DNA from: an uncultured Planctomycetaceae bacterium
Lineage (GTDB): Bacteria > Planctomycetota > Planctomycetia > Planctomycetales > Planctomycetaceae
Direction: 5' to 3'
DNA length: 7,103 bases
Assembly (NCBI GenBank): GCA_937975745.1
Contig: CALJUK010001056.1
Coordinates: 1 to 7,103, forward strand
Part shown: positions 1 to 6,099 of the stretch, piece after piece
Layout of the letters: each line of letters starts with the position of its first letter
Numbering within the stretch: position 1 is the first letter of the stretch
Made by a program: the position numbers and the translations under genes
Notes under the pieces: generated by a model
What the model saw: the letters and a program-made list of their open reading frames with translations, nothing else
What the model was told of the DNA's origin: nothing
Database searches by the model: none

Positions 1-23
1 TTGCCTTCGTGGTGTGCCGTCTG

Positions 24-341
24 TCAACTGGCGTGTTCGGAAATATGCACGCCCATGTCGGCAACGCTTTCGTGCTCGCCCGTGACCTTCAACACTGTCG
101 CGGTCCGTCGGAGGTCCATCGCAACAGGCTGGTGTAACGCCAGAATCTTCAGGCACTCTTCTTCGATGCGAACATCGAATTGGTCAATTTCGTCGTCCTT
201 TGCGGCTAATTCCGAAGCCAGAGCCTTGCTGGGCTCGCGGATTCCCTGGACCGCTCGGTGAATCACCTCCTCGACCATGGCGCACATCGAGAGAATATCC
301 CTGTGAACATTCTCCAAATCGCGAATCAAGTGGATTGACAT
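24..341 (-). CDS. phoU: PhoU, phosphate signalling regulator, cut short by an in-frame TGA
   Basis: PhoU proteins are cytoplasmic three-helix-bundle proteins that link the Pst phosphate transporter to the PhoR kinase and damp the Pho response. The 105 residues start MSIHLIRDLENVHRDILSM and run through the hallmark stretch EEECLKILALHQPVAMDLRR (residues 60-79), then LKV and the acidic motif E-S-V-A-D, matching the family's ExxxD metal-binding pattern. The usual following NDLERIADLAVNIAERA is degraded here to GEHESVADMGVHISEHA. A TGA at 26-24 ends the frame after one PhoU repeat; the family normally has two, about 215-240 residues. Past the TGA the same frame stays open to the window edge (QTAHHEG). 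The ATG at 341 is supported by a strong Shine-Dalgarno GGAAGGG at 350-356, 8 nt upstream. Family is certain. Whether this is a nonsense mutation, an edge error, or a true half-length PhoU is open. Confidence 0.8.
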   Translation of the reverse strand: MSIHLIRDLENVHRDILSMCAMVEEVIHRAVQGIREPSKALASELAAKDDEIDQFDVRIEEECLKILALHQPVAMDLRRTATVLKVTGEHESVADMGVHISEHAS

Positions 342-383
342 GTCGAAGTCCCTTCCAGTCGCCGGTGCGTGTTTGTATCTCTC

Positions 384-400
384 TTCGATCCCAGATCGAA
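384..400. repeat. Perfect 7-bp inverted repeat in the phoU leader
   Basis: TTCGATC (384-390) and GATCGAA (394-400) are exact reverse complements around a 3-nt centre, CCA. It lies 43 nt upstream of the phoU start and inside the predicted 5' leader, so it could be a leader hairpin or a repressor site. No T-run follows on either strand, so it does not look like an intrinsic terminator for the kinase gene. A perfect 7-bp dyad with a short loop is expected a few times by chance in 7 kb, so function is unproven. Confidence 0.3.
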
Positions 401-491
401 AGAAAGCCAGAGGTGTTTTTCCACCAGCTCCACGTGACCGATAACCGGAACACTTTGGAGAATACTGGCGGAGTGTGAAGATTCACGGGCT

Positions 492-520
492 AGTATGTGA
501 AGTTTTTGCGAATGTGGCAA
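492..520 (-). promoter_or_regulatory. Candidate sigma70-type promoter for phoU
   Basis: Read on the minus strand, TTGCCA (520-515) matches the -35 consensus TTGACA at five of six positions. A 17-nt spacer follows, then CATACT (497-492), which matches TATAAT at four of six. The surrounding 490-575 is more AT-rich than the flanking genes. Transcription would begin near 485 and leave a leader of roughly 145 nt before the phoU ATG. This suggests phoU can be expressed independently of the kinase gene, whose stop is 277 bp upstream. I looked for 11-bp-spaced direct repeats typical of a Pho box and saw none convincing. Confidence 0.4.
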
Positions 521-618
521 ATTGTTAAGATAGACGCAACGCTAGTTGTAACAGAGTGTTATGGTTATGGATGTGTGCGGCTTTACCGTCTCGCGGTGAT
601 CCTGTTCCCATCACGAAC

Positions 619-2403
619 CTAGCCGGCCAGCGGGATTCGGATGGTGAAGGTGGACCCCTGGCCCAACCTGCTCTTGAGTGTGATTTGTCCGCCGAAAAGC
701 TGAACCAGATGTTTCACGATGGCCAATCCCAATCCCGTGCCTCCCATTTCTCGCGAGCGCGCCCGGTCGATACGGTAGAACCGCTCGAAGATGCGACTCT
801 GGTGGTCGGGTGCGATGCCGATGCCGGTGTCGGCGACTTCAATCACGCCATTCTCACGGTCCGAATAGCAGCGGACAATGATTTGGCCTTGGGGGCCTGT
901 GTAGTTCAGCGCGTTGTCGACCAGGTTGTCCAGCAGGGTTCGAATCCCTTCGGCGTCGGCCATGACTTCGATGGGCGAATTCTTGATCTCGGCTGTCAGG
1001 GCAATCTCTTTCGTGTCGGCGACATCGCGGTGCTGGTCCACGCACGAGCGGACGATTTCGTCCATCGCCAGTCGGACCACTTCAAATGTCTGCTGCTGCG
1101 CTTCGATCCGCGCCAAGCTCAACAAATCCATGATCAGAACGTGCAGCCGCTCAGCCTGTTCTTCAATTCGCTGAACGAAGTTCCGATTTGCGGGAACGTC
1201 GTCGATGGCCCCTCCCAGGAGCGTTTCCGCACAGGCCTGAATCGAGGCCAGCGGAGTCTTCAGTTCGTGCGAAACGTTGGAGACGAACTCCCGCCGGATG
1301 TTCTCCAGGCGGCGGAGTTCGGTTACGTCGTGCAGTACCAGGACCACCCCCGGGCAGATCTCGCCGGGAAGAGGCGTTGCCACCATCGCTACGGTGGATT
1401 GCGTGCGGGCCAGGTCAAACTCGATGCTGCTATGTTGTTCGCCCGCCAAGGCTCGGCGGATGACGTTCTGGATGGTTGTGTTGCGGACCGCTTCCCAAAC
1501 CGGTCGGCCGACGACATAGGGGCCTGACAGGTCGAGCATCGATCGCGCAGCGGCATTGGCAAACAGGATCCGCTCTTGATCGTCGACGGCCAGGACCCCT
1601 TCGACCATCGCCCCCAGAACGGTTCTCAGCCGTTCGCTGTTTTCTTCCAGCTCGCGGCTTTTGTGCTGCAGTTCGCTGATGCGGCTGGCCAATTCACGAC
1701 TCATCGAGTTGAACGACTGGGCCAGTGTTCCCAGTTCATCTCGACTGGAAATGTGAGCGGTGCGCTCGACATGCCTCGACGGCAGCGCTAACCCCGCCTG
1801 GTTCAGCTGGGTGATCGGGCGGACGAGCCCCCTGACAACAACATACGTGGCCAGCACTGCTGCAACGGCAACCGCCAAGGCTGTTCCCCAGATCAGCCGG
1901 TAGGCGGAGGCGTAGTCCGCATCCAACTGTTGCACGTCAGCAGAAACACGGATGTAGCCCGTTGGTTGGCGAAACGTTCCCAACCGGACGGCGCAGTGAG
2001 CAAGCGTTGGTTGGCCTTCGGTCTCGCGGCGGCGGACCATGCCGACACCCTGGTTACGTGCCTGCTGTATCTCGGGCCGATTGCGCAGGTCGACATTGAT
2101 GGGATGACGTGTGGTCGAGTCGGCCAGCAGTCGGCCGTCAGCCGAGAGAACCGCATAGCGGATTGTCGGCTGCGCACTGATAAGCTGGAGCAGCACTTGG
2201 AACTCGTCCAGGGTCCCGTTCTCAATTGCCCGTTTCGCATCCTGCATCAGTAGATGGGCCGCATCCCGCAGACGACTTTCGAACGTCGTATCGATCCGTT
2301 TCAGTTGATACCGATAGAGGCCGCTACCGAATGTGGTAGCCGCAATGAGGGTGATCAGCGCGTAGGTTGCGTAGAGTCTCCAGAACAGAATGGACTTGAA
2401 CAT
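619..2403 (-). CDS. phoR: PhoR-type sensor histidine kinase (HAMP-PAS-HisKA-HATPase)
   Basis: Membrane histidine kinase that autophosphorylates and passes the phosphate to a response regulator. Numbering below counts from the TTG at 2406; subtract one for the ATG at 2403. Order of parts: transmembrane helix about 8-30; extracytoplasmic sensor region about 33-170; second helix about 171-193; HAMP about 194-245; coiled segment about 240-262; PAS about 255-368; HisKA with H-box FVSNVSHELKTPLASI (phospho-acceptor His380); HATPase_c with N-box LLDNLVDNALNYT (491-503), G1 DTGIGI (526-531), F-box FERFYR (540-545) and G2 GGTGLGLA (555-562). All catalytic boxes are intact. I chose the ATG at 2403 because GGGAG (2410-2414) lies 6 nt upstream of it; the adjacent TTG at 2406 would leave only 3 nt. 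The H-box context, PAS-HAMP layout and neighbouring phoU point to phosphate sensing, but the ligand is inferred. No response regulator gene is in the window. The preceding gene ends 190 bp upstream. Confidence 0.9.
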   Translation of the reverse strand: MFKSILFWRLYATYALITLIAATTFGSGLYRYQLKRIDTTFESRLRDAAHLLMQDAKRAIENGTLDEFQVLLQLISAQPTIRYAVLSADGRLLADSTTRHPINVDLRNRPEIQQARNQGVGMVRRRETEGQPTLAHCAVRLGTFRQPTGYIRVSADVQQLDADYASAYRLIWGTALAVAVAAVLATYVVVRGLVRPITQLNQAGLALPSRHVERTAHISSRDELGTLAQSFNSMSRELASRISELQHKSRELEENSERLRTVLGAMVEGVLAVDDQERILFANAAARSMLDLSGPYVVGRPVWEAVRNTTIQNVIRRALAGEQHSSIEFDLARTQSTVAMVATPLPGEICPGVVLVLHDVTELRRLENIRREFVSNVSHELKTPLASIQACAETLLGGAIDDVPANRNFVQRIEEQAERLHVLIMDLLSLARIEAQQQTFEVVRLAMDEIVRSCVDQHRDVADTKEIALTAEIKNSPIEVMADAEGIRTLLDNLVDNALNYTGPQGQIIVRCYSDRENGVIEVADTGIGIAPDHQSRIFERFYRIDRARSREMGGTGLGLAIVKHLVQLFGGQITLKSRLGQGSTFTIRIPLAG

Positions 2404-2455
2404 CAACGACTCCCGCGGTCACAACACCGGCGGCATTCGGAAGGACACGGAGCGT

Positions 2456-2461
2456 ATTATC
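2456..2461 (-). promoter_or_regulatory. Possible -10 element for the histidine kinase gene
   Basis: GATAAT on the minus strand matches TATAAT at five of six positions and would place transcription start near 2449, giving a leader of about 46 nt before the ATG at 2403. No recognisable -35 box sits 16-18 nt upstream, so any promoter here would need an activator or be weak. The call rests on the -10 match alone. Confidence 0.2.
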
Positions 2462-2518
2462 AACGGCGGCAACGACCTGGGCTGATGCCAAGGTGTGCGG
2501 AGGACTGTTTTTTGTGAA

Positions 2519-2531
2519 GTCAAGAATTGAC
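2519..2531. repeat. 13-bp dyad upstream of the histidine kinase gene
   Basis: GTCAA and TTGAC are exact inverted arms around GAA. The dyad lies in the 190-bp gap between the dehydrogenase-like gene and the kinase gene, beside an oligo-T tract (2508-2513) that reads as A-tract on the transcribed minus strand. It could be an operator. Arms of 5 bp are common by chance. Confidence 0.2.
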
Positions 2532-2555
2532 GAATCGCCGACCAGGAACAACCGA

Positions 2556-2569
2556 CGTGATTCATCACG
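2556..2569. repeat. 14-bp dyad downstream of the dehydrogenase-like gene
   Basis: CGTGAT and ATCACG are exact inverted arms around TC. The 2-nt centre argues against a stable hairpin terminator and favours, if anything, a protein-binding palindrome. It begins 24 bp past the stop of the dehydrogenase-like gene and about 37 bp, centre to centre, from the neighbouring dyad. Function is not demonstrated. Confidence 0.2.
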
Positions 2570-2593
2570 GGGCCGTTTGGACTCAATCGGAAA

Positions 2594-3715
2594 TCAGCCC
2601 TCCGCGACGAACGGACATGTCAGCTCTCGAAGTGTTGTGATCAGGACGGGCTGCGGACACGACCATACCAGGAAAAACATCGATTCGCGAACTAAGCGCT
2701 CAGCCGGATGGCCGACGACAAAGCCGGCTCCCTTGGAGGCCGCAAGGTAGGCCTGTGCCGACCGGAGGGCGAGTGAATTCGTTCTCTGCCGAATCGATTC
2801 ACTCGAGTGATTGGGCTGTGTGGATGGCTCGACGGCTGTGCCAGCGGCAAACAGGTCGGCTGCCAGTCGGCCGTATTCGTCGGCAAGGAACGCGCAGTGC
2901 TCGATCAGTTCGGTCCGGCGATTGGCTTCTTCGGCCAGCCGGGAGATTGTCCCGCCAGCGGCCCCCAAGGCCAGGGCCGACGTGGTCAACGAGCCTGCTC
3001 CGCCTCCGCTGCCACGGGTCATGACCTTCTCGATCGGTCCCGCAAGCAGTGCGTCGGGTGGGATACGAACATTGTCGAGATTGATCGCTGCTGTGCCCGA
3101 GCCATCCACCGCGAGTAATCGGGGCGCTTCGGCCACAGTGAGTCCGGGCAAATCGGCCGGGACTGCCAGCAGCACTTGCCGACCGTCATCCAAGGTTCCC
3201 CCGGTCACGATGACATTCGCATGTCGGGCTCCCGTGACCCAGGGGACAGCACCGTCGAGAACGAAGTCCACCCCATCGCGTCTCACCCGGACCGCCGGCT
3301 TGGCCAGATGCTGCCGAGACGTTGTCAGGTGCGAGATTCCGACCGTGGCGAAGATGTCCCCGCGACCTAATGCTGGCAGAAGTCCGCTGCGCGACGTTTC
3401 CGATTCACTGTTGGCGATTCGCTGACAGGCGCCGTTCCGCTGTGTCAGCACGAATGTTGTGGTGATGCAGGCCGCCGCGAGTCTGAGATAGCCATACAAC
3501 ATGTCCCCTGGGGAGAGATCGAACCCGCCATAGTCGGGCGGGATGATCCACCGCCCAACTCCGGCTGTCGTCATGGCGTCCAGTTGGGCGGCCGGCCAAT
3601 GGTCTTCGGCGTCCGAGTTGCCGGCCTGTTGGCGGAGTGTCTGGAGCAGCGCTTCGAATTCGGAATCGAAGCACTCAGTTGACTGCGGCTGGTAGGAGAG
3701 TTCGGGAAGCATCAT
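2594..3715 (-). CDS. Acyl-CoA dehydrogenase-family flavoprotein, atypical active-site region
   Basis: The 373 residues have the acyl-CoA dehydrogenase fold in order: N-terminal helical domain (about 15-118, including GVGRWIIPPDYGGFDLSPGD and the helix around GYLRLAAACITTTFVLTQ); middle beta domain (about 120-228, with FATVGISHLTTSRQ, VLDGAVPWVTGARHANVIV, then SGTAAINLDNVRIPPDALL); and C-terminal helical domain (about 240-373, with SLALRSAQAYLAASKGAGFVVGHPAERLVRES). The usual GT(S/N)EI-type segment carrying the catalytic glutamate of medium/short-chain enzymes is replaced by FFLVWSCPQPVL (347-358), with no acid there. The chemistry may therefore differ: a flavin-dependent monooxygenase-like branch of the superfamily (DszC/HsaA-like), or a catalytic base elsewhere. 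Substrate is unknown. Two adjacent ATGs (3715, 3712) could start it; no strong Shine-Dalgarno is seen before either. It follows the TPR gene by 53 bp, probably in one transcript. Confidence 0.82.
   Translation of the reverse strand: MMLPELSYQPQSTECFDSEFEALLQTLRQQAGNSDAEDHWPAAQLDAMTTAGVGRWIIPPDYGGFDLSPGDMLYGYLRLAAACITTTFVLTQRNGACQRIANSESETSRSGLLPALGRGDIFATVGISHLTTSRQHLAKPAVRVRRDGVDFVLDGAVPWVTGARHANVIVTGGTLDDGRQVLLAVPADLPGLTVAEAPRLLAVDGSGTAAINLDNVRIPPDALLAGPIEKVMTRGSGGGAGSLTTSALALGAAGGTISRLAEEANRRTELIEHCAFLADEYGRLAADLFAAGTAVEPSTQPNHSSESIRQRTNSLALRSAQAYLAASKGAGFVVGHPAERLVRESMFFLVWSCPQPVLITTLRELTCPFVAEG
2770..2810. repeat. 9-bp inverted repeat and overlapping 12-bp palindrome inside the dehydrogenase-like gene
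   Basis: CGAGTGAAT (2770-2778) and ATTCACTCG (2797-2805) are perfect inverted arms 18 nt apart. The palindrome TCACTCGAGTGA (2799-2810) overlaps the second arm. They fall in codons for a serine-rich linker of the C-terminal domain (around residues 302-315), a stretch that looks variable. The repeat may form a stem-loop in mRNA, but the sizes are near chance expectation. Confidence 0.25.
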
Positions 3716-3768
3716 GTTCGGCTCGAATCTGAATGTCGACCGGGGTGTTCCCGGAGGTGTCGCGGGGA

Positions 3769-4083
3769 CTACCGGCTGGACAGCATGTCGCGGAACTCAC
3801 GCATTTCCCCCTCTGCGTGACGGTCACCGAGCCGAACTGCCACCGCGATTCCCTTGTCCAACACATCGATGGCCGAGACCGGGTCGGCCTGGTTGGCGTG
3901 CAGCTGCCCCAGCTGGAAATAGGCGGCGACGTAGTCGGGTTCGTCCACGATCAATTCGCTCAGACGGGCCTCGGCCGCGGCCGTTTCTCCGCTGGTGGCA
4001 AAGTCCATGGCCAAGGCATACCGGAGGAATGGATCTCCCGGGTCGGCCTGCAACATTTCTTCGAGTTGTTCACGACGCGACAT
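3769..4083 (-). CDS. Small tetratricopeptide-repeat protein
   Basis: The 104-residue protein opens MSRREQLEEMLQADPGDPFL and folds into about two TPR units: residues 17-50 (around RYALAMDFATSGETAAAEAR) and 51-84 (around YVAAYFQLGQLHANQADPVS, ending in a helix AIDVLDKGIAVAVRLGD). A short capping helix lies at 88-102. There is no signal peptide or membrane helix, so it should be cytoplasmic. TPR proteins mediate protein-protein contacts; no enzymatic residues are evident and the partner is unknown. The length is normal for the small stand-alone TPR proteins common in planctomycetes, and nothing suggests truncation. The Shine-Dalgarno is weak: only GGA about 9 nt before the ATG. It is the first gene of a probable transcript with the dehydrogenase-like gene, whose start lies 53 bp past its stop. 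Confidence 0.85.
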   Translation of the reverse strand: MSRREQLEEMLQADPGDPFLRYALAMDFATSGETAAAEARLSELIVDEPDYVAAYFQLGQLHANQADPVSAIDVLDKGIAVAVRLGDRHAEGEMREFRDMLSSR

Positions 4084-4104
4084 TTGGAAGAGTCCACACG
4101 ATTA

Positions 4105-4121
4105 GGCCGATTGTAGCGGCC
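4105..4121 (-). promoter_or_regulatory. Possible -10 element for the TPR gene, flanked by inverted arms
   Basis: On the minus strand TACAAT (4115-4110) matches TATAAT at five of six positions and would start transcription about 20 nt before the TPR start codon. It is bracketed by GGCCG (4105-4109) and CGGCC (4117-4121), a perfect inverted pair, so a dimeric regulator could cover the -10. No convincing -35 lies 16-18 nt upstream. Confidence 0.25.
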
Positions 4122-4320
4122 AGGATGGGTTACGCGGGTTGTAGTTGCCAATGTGATCTTACCAGAAATGCAAGGGCCCGGTGAAGCGTCCACGCGTTAT
4201 CAGGTGCATAACCCTACCAGGTGGACCAAGGCCTGATTGCGACTGATGTGATTGTCATTTCCGCCTCGAATCAACTTCGCACGACCGGCCGAAAATTCCG
4301 AATCCACCGGACGCAGCAGT

Positions 4321-4338
4321 GTCATAGCCGTCATAGCC
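4321..4338. repeat. 9-bp exact tandem duplication
   Basis: GTCATAGCC occurs twice head-to-tail (4321-4329 and 4330-4338) in the divergent intergenic region. With only two copies it may be a replication-slippage duplication or a pair of binding half-sites; nothing around it decides which. Confidence 0.4.
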
Positions 4339-4532
4339 CGAACTAGATACGGCTGGGCAATTTGTGCGACGCGGTCCGCCACGCTTCAAGCGAATAAATG
4401 GCCGGCGCCGATTCAGCCATCTACGGAGACTTGAAGGAACGTTCTCCGCAGTGGAAGCAGGATGCCATCGAACCCCCAATGGTGAACCCGAGAGTTGGTG
4501 CGGACTCGTCGCGATAGAAACAGATTTGTTGG

Positions 4533-4548
4533 CCGGCCGACTGGCCGG
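4533..4548 (+). other. GC-rich 6-bp hairpin in the leader of the protease gene
   Basis: CCGGCC (4533-4538) pairs with GGCCGG (4543-4548) around the tetraloop GACT. It ends 58 nt before the protease start codon and would lie in the mRNA leader if transcription starts upstream. No T-run follows, so it is not a terminator. It may be incidental in GC-rich DNA. Confidence 0.2.
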
Positions 4549-4606
4549 AACGGCTCTATCGAGTCTCGAGTTGGCAGGCCCTCACAAGCCACTGAGCCAG
4601 TACAGC

Positions 4607-5980
4607 ATGATGAAACGCTACTGCTTCCTGATCGTCTCTGTCTGCATTGTCTTCGTGCAGGCCGGAATCCCCGTAGAGGCTGCGTCCATTCGCGAGACGC
4701 CGCTGGTCATGGCGGTTCGCCAGGCGAAGCTGGCCGTCGTGAACATTCATAGCGAAAAGACCGCACCGCACGAAGAGTCCCTGTTTTCCACCGGACGTAA
4801 CCGCAAGGTGAACGGGATGGGGACGGGGATCATTGTTGACGAACGGGGTTACATCGTCACGAACCACCACGTCGTTGACGGTGTGGACTCGCTGCGTGTG
4901 ACAACGTTTGATGGTAGCAACTACAACGCCAGTGTGGTCGCGACCGACCAGCCACACGATTTGGCGATCATTCGTATCCACCCGACCAAGCCGTTGACTG
5001 TGATGGCTTCCGGGACGTCCTCCGATTTGATGCTGGGCGAAACGGTGATTGCTGTTGGTAACGCATTCGGCTACGAGCACACCGTCACCTCGGGCATTGT
5101 CAGCTCGCTGTCACGTGACGTCGAAGTCAACGAGAAGCAGTCCTACCACAATCTCATCCAGACCGATGCGAGCATCAATCCGGGAAACAGTGGCGGACCG
5201 CTGTTGAATCTGGAGGGGGAGATTGTCGGAATCAACGTGGCGATTCGGGCTGGGGCACAGAGGATTGGCTTCGCCATCCCTATCGACGCCGCCCGGCGGA
5301 TCATCGCGGAGATGCTGAACGCCGAACGCCTCGAGAACCTGACACATGGTGTTGTCTGTACCGATGTAAAGGCTGGAAAACAGCGGATGCTGGTCGTGAA
5401 GGATGCCCGCGCGAGTAGTCCCGCTGCCAAAAGCGGTTTGCAGCCGGGAGACGTGATTCTGAAGGCTGGCGACATCGACATTGTCGACGGGGCCGACCTG
5501 GAACGAGCCGTCCTGGGGCATGAAGTCGGCGACTCGCTCTCGTTGGTGGTCCGCCGCCAGGACGACACGGTGGATCTGACTCTCGAACTGGCGGCCGCCC
5601 GCGATGCAAATAATGTCGAGCCTACCTACACTGTTGTTCGGGCCAACAACGACGATTCGGCCACAAGTCGAGCCTGGGAAGAGCTGGGCATGCGGTTGCG
5701 GTCCATCACGGATGACCAGAAGAAGCGGGTCATGCCCCGATATCGGGGTGGGATGCTGGTCGAATCCATTCGGCCCGACAGCCCTGCTGCTCGACACGGG
5801 ATTCGCGAGGGTGATATTCTGGTAGGGCTGCATGTGTGGGAGACGGTTGATGCGGCCAACGTGTCTTACGTCCTCAGCCATCCACAGCGTCAGACGTTCC
5901 AGCCGCTCAAGTTCTACATCCTGCGGGGTGCCGAAACCTTGTATGGTCACCTGCAATTGCAAGTGGCCAGTCGGAAGTAG
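4607..5980 (+). CDS. Secreted HtrA/DegP-family serine protease with two PDZ domains
   Basis: Extracytoplasmic quality-control protease and possible chaperone acting on misfolded envelope proteins. The 457 residues begin with a Sec signal peptide (MMKRYCFLIVSVCIVFVQAG, likely cleaved near VEA-A at 25-26). A chymotrypsin-fold protease domain (about 30-240) has the full triad: His88 in TNHHVV, Asp118 in HDLAII and Ser195 in NPGNSGGPLL. The oxyanion-region motif SSLSR (166-170) and FAIPID (222-227) are also present. PDZ1 spans about 245-330 (SSPAAKSGLQPGDVI) and PDZ2 about 355-455 (SPAARHGIREGDILVGL), typical of DegP/DegQ. The frame is open upstream to an ATG at 4364, but that 81-residue extension is Arg-rich and unlike protein, and would bury the signal peptide, so I start at 4607; ATG 4610 is equally possible. 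The Shine-Dalgarno is weak (GAG at 4594-4596). thiL follows after 119 bp. The exact DegP/DegQ/DegS subfamily is not resolved, but the two PDZ domains and cleavable signal argue against DegS. Confidence 0.92.
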   Translation: MMKRYCFLIVSVCIVFVQAGIPVEAASIRETPLVMAVRQAKLAVVNIHSEKTAPHEESLFSTGRNRKVNGMGTGIIVDERGYIVTNHHVVDGVDSLRVTTFDGSNYNASVVATDQPHDLAIIRIHPTKPLTVMASGTSSDLMLGETVIAVGNAFGYEHTVTSGIVSSLSRDVEVNEKQSYHNLIQTDASINPGNSGGPLLNLEGEIVGINVAIRAGAQRIGFAIPIDAARRIIAEMLNAERLENLTHGVVCTDVKAGKQRMLVVKDARASSPAAKSGLQPGDVILKAGDIDIVDGADLERAVLGHEVGDSLSLVVRRQDDTVDLTLELAAARDANNVEPTYTVVRANNDDSATSRAWEELGMRLRSITDDQKKRVMPRYRGGMLVESIRPDSPAARHGIREGDILVGLHVWETVDAANVSYVLSHPQRQTFQPLKFYILRGAETLYGHLQLQVASRK

Positions 5981-6043
5981 GCCCCGTCCCGGTTGTTGAA
6001 CGAGTTCTGATGCCGTCCTTAGTGCAACGATTGTCACCGTTGG

Positions 6044-6058
6044 CTCGGCTGAACCGAG
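6044..6058 (+). other. Weak hairpin between the protease gene and thiL
   Basis: CTCGG (6044-6048) and CCGAG (6054-6058) form a perfect 5-bp stem around a 5-nt loop, 63 nt past the protease stop and 41 nt before the thiL start. No T-run follows, so it is at best a poor terminator. The genes may be read through together. Confidence 0.18.
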
Positions 6059-6099
6059 ACAGTCCCGATTACGCTGCTTAGGAGTGGACTCGCTCTAGC

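Larger units (their letters stand above)
4084..4606. other. 523-bp divergent intergenic region without a supportable gene
   Basis: This stretch separates the minus-strand TPR gene from the plus-strand protease gene and should contain both promoters. Short open frames exist on both strands, but their translations are low-complexity, Arg/Pro-rich or lack start signals and domain-like patterns. I found no tRNA cloverleaf, CRISPR repeats or transposon ends. What it holds is listed separately: a possible -10 near the TPR gene, a 9-bp tandem duplication and a 6-bp GC hairpin. A clear -35/-10 pair for the protease was not found. Confidence 0.6.

Noticed and set aside
559..571. TTATGG repeated twice downstream of the kinase gene
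   Set aside because: Two imperfectly framed 6-mers in AT-rich spacer; too short to mean anything alone.
480..575. Possible Pho box upstream of phoU
   Set aside because: The region is AT-rich with TTACAA and TTAACA on the minus strand, but these are not at 11-bp spacing and no further repeats match PhoB or PhoP consensus.
556..1527. 323-codon open frame on the plus strand, antisense to the histidine kinase
   Set aside because: It is fully opposite a kinase gene with all catalytic boxes intact. Its translation has no recognisable domain pattern; long antisense frames are common in GC-rich genes.
2811..3425. 204-codon plus-strand frame opposite the dehydrogenase-like gene
   Set aside because: Ser/Arg/Pro-rich translation typical of a GC-rich antisense shadow.
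4200..4382. 60-codon minus-strand frame with a GTG start in the divergent intergenic region
   Set aside because: No ribosome-binding site, no recognisable family and no conserved pattern visible; kept as unannotated spacer.
4364..4606. 81-residue N-terminal extension of the protease from the ATG at 4364
   Set aside because: The extension is Arg-rich and unlike any domain, and it would place a clear Sec signal peptide internally; the ATG at 4607 or 4610 fits far better.
5111..6037. 308-codon minus-strand frame opposite the protease
   Set aside because: It is a shadow of the DegP-like gene: the plus strand carries the catalytic triad and PDZ motifs, and the antisense product resembles nothing.
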